NCBI GenBank assembly: GCA_947624425.1
Contig: CANQKG010000057.1
Span: 1-7,936, forward strand
Source: an uncultured Clostridia bacterium
GTDB taxonomy: Bacteria > Bacillota > Clostridia > Oscillospirales > Ruminococcaceae
Reading direction: 5' to 3'
DNA: 7,936 nucleotides
Shown here: positions 6,145 through 7,936 of the stretch, one piece after another
Layout of the letters: every line of letters begins with the position of its first letter
Numbering within the stretch: the stretch's first letter is position 1
The notes under the pieces: generated by a model
The model's database searches: none
Told to the model about the DNA's origin: nothing
What the model saw: only the letters and a program-made list of their open reading frames with translations
Program-made: the position numbers and the translations under genes

Positions 6145-6176
6145 GCGCTATCAAAAAGTATACTTTTTGATAGTGC
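6145..6176. repeat. Palindrome with AAGTATACTT core, copy 2
   Basis: 6148-6173 is a perfect 26-bp palindrome, extending to 6145-6176 if one G-T pair is allowed. The central 20 bases are TCAAAAAGTATACTTTTTGA, nearly those of the palindrome at 6005-6042, while the outer arms differ. A conserved core with different outer arms favours a protein-binding site over a simple copied hairpin. Confidence 0.75.
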
Positions 6177-6225
6177 GGTTTGCCTTTTTCCCGTCAAATG
6201 GGCGAGGGGAGAAGCAGAAGATCAT

Positions 6226-6270
6226 AAAAAGCAGCATCGGCAAGGGTCATATGACCCTTGCCGATGTTTT
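6226..6270. repeat. 45-bp dispersed palindromic repeat, copy 2 (also a terminator)
   Basis: Same orientation as 1677-1721 and identical but for one base (G6234), which turns one A-T pair of the 36-bp palindrome (6233-6268) into G-T. With A-run before and T-run after, it should terminate transcription on both strands. On the plus strand it would end the transcript from 6102-6130. Confidence 0.88.
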
Positions 6271-6336
6271 ATCTGGAAACGATAGAAAGATTTTTCGGCT
6301 TTTTGGCGGCAAGACTTGAACTTTCGCGCCGCAGGT

Positions 6337-6374
6337 AAAAAAAGCGTCGGAGCAAAGCGAGCTTTGCTCCGACG
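6337..6374 (-). terminator. Intrinsic terminator of tRNA-Ser
   Basis: A 13-bp perfect stem (6345-6357 with 6362-6374) and a 4-nt loop, followed on the minus strand by seven U residues (A-run 6337-6343). It begins directly after the encoded CCA of the tRNA. Confidence 0.9.
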
Positions 6375-6466
6375 TGGCGGAGAGAGAGGGATTCGAACCC
6401 TCGATGCGCTATCAACGCATACACGAGTTCCAGTCGTGCGCCTTAGACCAGCTCAGCCATCTCTCC
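6375..6466 (-). tRNA. tRNA-Ser, anticodon GGA
   Basis: Minus-strand sequence begins GGAGAGATGGCTGAG and ends with the matching TCTCTCC, discriminator G and an encoded CCA (6377-6375). The anticodon stem CACGA/TCGTG closes the 7-nt loop CTGGAAC with anticodon GGA, reading UCC/UCU serine codons. The long variable arm (TGCG/CGCA hairpin) is the class II feature expected of tRNA-Ser. The T arm has the usual GGTTCGAATCC. It looks intact. Confidence 0.97.
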
Positions 6467-6476
6467 ACACCCGTTT

Positions 6477-6505
6477 ATTATAAGGGATAGGAAGTCAAAA
6501 TGCAA
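6477..6505 (-). promoter_or_regulatory. Promoter of tRNA-Ser
   Basis: Minus-strand TTGCAT (6505-6500), a 17-bp spacer and TATAAT (6482-6477), placing the start of transcription a few bases before the tRNA. The small membrane-protein gene just upstream has no evident terminator, so read-through from it is possible. Confidence 0.8.
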
Positions 6506-6527
6506 GCGTTTTTTCATATTTTTTCCG

Positions 6528-6794
6528 TCAGCCCTCCGAAGCGGTATCGGAGGAGGCGCTGCGTTGATTCAGCCCTGTTTCAATATCGCCCACCGCACGC
6601 TCCACCGCGGCGTTCATATCGTCGGTCATGCGGTTGTGTTCCTGCTGCTCGGTGAAGCGGTTGACGGTGTAGCGGACAAGCCGCCCGACCGGTTCTGCCG
6701 TCACCCGGGTCAGATAGTATCCGGCGAGGCAAAAAAGCGCCGGCACGGCAATGCAAAGCAGAGCCTTGGCGAGAAATATCGCTGCCTTTTTCAT
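6528..6794 (-). CDS. Small single-pass membrane protein, unknown function (88 aa)
   Basis: Start chosen at the ATG at 6794, which follows AAGGGGG and opens a typical MKK-plus-hydrophobic segment; the in-frame ATG at 6869 would read through the promoter. Residues about 4-28 form one membrane helix or uncleaved signal anchor with Cys14 and Cys22; neither sits in a lipobox. The rest (29-88) is hydrophilic: a probably helical stretch (about 36-75, with RFTEQQEHNR and MNAAVERAVG) and a Ser/Thr/Ala-rich tail. I do not recognise a family. It is transcribed from its own promoter, divergently from the glycosylphosphotransferase gene, and lies upstream of tRNA-Ser. GC-rich codon use matches the flanking chromosome, which supports a real gene. 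Confidence 0.65.
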   Translation of the reverse strand: MKKAAIFLAKALLCIAVPALFCLAGYYLTRVTAEPVGRLVRYTVNRFTEQQEHNRMTDDMNAAVERAVGDIETGLNQRSASSDTASEG

Positions 6795-6839
6795 CGCCGA
6801 TCCCCCTTTGTTTTTCTTGCCGTTTTGCGTCACAGCAAT

Positions 6840-6868
6840 ATTATAACACACCCCATGAAAAAATGCCA
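6840..6868 (-). promoter_or_regulatory. Promoter of the 88-aa membrane protein gene
   Basis: Minus-strand TATAAT at 6845-6840 with an extended TGT before it; the -35 at 17-bp spacing is weak (TGGCAT, 6868-6863). It gives a leader of about 40 nt before the ATG at 6794. Confidence 0.6.
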
Positions 6869-6949
6869 TTTGTTTTTTCTTGAGCTGTCCAATGTAACCG
6901 TTTGTTATTGAATTGTAATATCGAATGACGGCTTATTTTGAAAAACCGG

Positions 6950-6978
6950 TTGAAAAATGCCGCGGGTTTTGCTATAAT
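6950..6978 (+). promoter_or_regulatory. Promoter of the glycosylphosphotransferase gene
   Basis: TTGAAA (6950-6955), a 17-bp spacer and TATAAT (6973-6978) with a TGC extension: a near-consensus sigma-A promoter. The leader is about 48 nt and contains a perfect 12-bp dyad, GCCCGATCGGGC (7004-7015), just before the ribosome binding site. Confidence 0.85.
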
Positions 6979-7017
6979 AAATTGATTGCGGGACGTCCGC
7001 ATGGCCCGATCGGGCAG

Positions 7018-7023
7018 AAAGGA
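7018..7023 (+). promoter_or_regulatory. Ribosome binding site supporting a TTG start
   Basis: AAAGGA, 9 nt before TTG at 7033. The first in-frame ATG (7069) has its purine-rich stretch only 1-2 nt away, too close, so TTG is the better start. Confidence 0.6.
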
Positions 7024-7032
7024 CTGAGCGTT

Positions 7033-7936
7033 TTGGTTCAAAGTCATTCCAAAAAGCGCCAGGGGAGCATGAGCGGGTTGCTGTTGTTTTTTGCCAAACT
7101 GTTTTTGCTCGTTCTTTTGTTTTTCTCGGCATTGGTGATCTATCAGGTGTTCGGTGTGGCGCAGCTGCACCGTTTATCCCGGCATACGGCGATCTTTTCC
7201 ATCACTTATGTCGCGTCCATCTACGCTTTTATGAAGATCTACGGCGACTTTGATATCGTCAACCAGCGGAAAGAAAATCTGATGTTCTCGCTGTTTATCT
7301 CGTCGGTCATGACCAATGTGATCGTCTATGTCAGCCAGTGCGTCATGGAAAAGCGGATGATCACGCTGCTCTGTCCGCTTTTGATCGCGGCGGTACAGGC
7401 GGTCATCATCGTTGCGCTGGTCTATCTCACCAACACCATTTATTTTCTCCGGGTTCCGCCTGCCCGCAGTCTTTTCGTGTACGGCGATCCGGATATGCTG
7501 GCGCTTCATCTGTCCAAGCTCTCCCGCGCCAAGAAAAGCTACGCCGTTTTGGAGCAGATCCATTACAGCGAGGGGGACGAGGTCATCCGCCGCGCTATGC
7601 GCCGCTGCGACGCGGTATTTCTGGCGGATCTTCCGCCCGAGCGGGAGCGGGAGCTGATGGATTATGCCTATAAGCATAATAAGCAGACGGTGGTATTCCC
7701 TGCGCTGACCGATATTGTGATGAATAAGGCGCGGGTCATCATGTTCAACGATACGCCCACCTTGTCCTGCCGCCAGCCGGGACTGCGATTCGAGCAGAAG
7801 CTGGTCAAGCGGTTTATGGACATACTGCTTTCGCTGGTCGGGCTGATCCTCTCCTCGCCGATCTTTTTGGCAGAGTGCCTGATGATCAAGCTCTATGACC
7901 GCGGACCCATCTTCTTCACACAGGATCGCGCCACCA
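7033..7936 (+). CDS. Polyprenyl glycosylphosphotransferase (WcaJ-type), 5' part
   Basis: 301 codons are visible and the frame is open at the right edge. Residues about 14-38, 50-70, 84-104 and 110-138 are membrane helices; about 143-245 forms a soluble domain (FVYGDPDML, CDAVFLADLP) like the nucleotide-binding-fold region of these enzymes; from 256 the bacterial sugar transferase domain (PF02397) begins with its signature: KRFMDILLSLVG, SSPIFL, IKLYDRGPIFFTQDRAT. Family members transfer a sugar-1-phosphate from a UDP-sugar to undecaprenyl phosphate at the inner membrane, the first step of capsule, exopolysaccharide or glycan-repeat synthesis. The sugar cannot be told. The catalytic Asp-Glu region lies beyond the window. 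It is probably the first gene of a polysaccharide cluster to the right. Confidence 0.9.
   Translation, partial: MVQSHSKKRQGSMSGLLLFFAKLFLLVLLFFSALVIYQVFGVAQLHRLSRHTAIFSITYVASIYAFMKIYGDFDIVNQRKENLMFSLFISSVMTNVIVYVSQCVMEKRMITLLCPLLIAAVQAVIIVALVYLTNTIYFLRVPPARSLFVYGDPDMLALHLSKLSRAKKSYAVLEQIHYSEGDEVIRRAMRRCDAVFLADLPPERERELMDYAYKHNKQTVVFPALTDIVMNKARVIMFNDTPTLSCRQPGLRFEQKLVKRFMDILLSLVGLILSSPIFLAECLMIKLYDRGPIFFTQDRAT

Larger units (their letters stand above)
6137..6270 (+). ncRNA. Candidate small RNA or short leader transcript, about 135 nt
   Basis: A good promoter (6102-6130) is followed about 100 bp later by a strong hairpin plus T-run (6226-6270), with no good open reading frame between; the only ATG with a reading frame here encodes about nine residues. 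The transcript would contain two hairpins, the AAGTATACTT palindrome and the terminator. It matches no RNA family I know. Alternatively it is an orphan promoter left after loss of a gene. Confidence 0.3.

Noticed and set aside
6098..6319. A 73-codon plus-strand open frame in the gene-poor region
   Set aside because: Its start precedes the promoter at 6102-6130, it has no ribosome binding site, and it reads through two palindromes, one of them a terminator.
6375..6466. tRNA-Ser as the attachment site of an integrated element
   Set aside because: The tRNA is complete, no copy of its 3' end was found elsewhere in the window, and no recombinase gene is present.
6564..6911. A 115-codon plus-strand open frame opposite the 88-aa membrane protein
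   Set aside because: No ribosome binding site and no domain; the minus-strand gene has a promoter, Shine-Dalgarno and a credible membrane helix.
7174..7677. A 167-codon minus-strand open frame opposite the glycosylphosphotransferase
   Set aside because: It is antisense to a gene with definite PF02397 motifs and has no signal for translation or known domain.

Overview
The window looks like chromosomal DNA of a Gram-positive Clostridia-type bacterium, plausibly a gut Oscillospiraceae/Ruminococcaceae relative. This is an inference. It rests on strong AGGAGG-type ribosome binding sites, sigma-A promoters with TATAAT/TATGAT boxes, BspA-type leucine-rich-repeat (LRR) surface proteins, a dockerin-like C-terminus and a TTG start. 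Genes at both ends look GC-rich; the two LRR genes in the middle look clearly more AT-rich.

Layout. (1) 1-1666, plus strand: the 3' part of a PflX-like radical SAM gene, translationally coupled to a gene for a right-handed beta-helix (pectate-lyase-3-like) protein. (2) 1676-1724: a perfect 36-bp palindrome acting as a bidirectional terminator between convergent genes. (3) 1741-5863, minus strand: two exported LRR proteins. The promoter-distal one is a papain-like amidase / InlB-repeat / LRR / dockerin protein of 605 aa. The promoter-proximal one is a 724-aa protein with an extracellular LRR, a membrane anchor, a cytoplasmic zinc ribbon, an acidic coiled coil and four more membrane helices. 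Each has its own copy of a 98-bp upstream cassette with an extended -10 promoter and a 17-bp dyad. (4) 5864-6374: no convincing protein gene, but dense regulatory structure: two long palindromes sharing the core TCAAAAAGTATACTTTTTGA around a good plus-strand promoter, then a second copy of the 45-bp terminator repeat. (5) 6337-6505, minus strand: tRNA-Ser(GGA) with its own promoter and terminator. (6) 6528-6794, minus strand: an 88-aa single-pass membrane protein. (7) 6950-7936, plus strand: promoter and the first 301 codons of a polyprenyl glycosylphosphotransferase, which runs off the window.

How it fits together. The LRR pair looks like an envelope module whose members share regulatory DNA: one protein is probably released or attached through its dockerin, the other is membrane-anchored and spans to the cytoplasm. 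The most unusual points are the architecture of the 724-aa protein and a near-ideal internal Shine-Dalgarno plus ATG exactly at the start of its zinc-ribbon half. That site suggests either a gene fusion or a second product from the same gene. The near-identical terminator palindromes on both sides of the LRR block, and the paired palindromes in the gene-poor stretch, also deserve attention.
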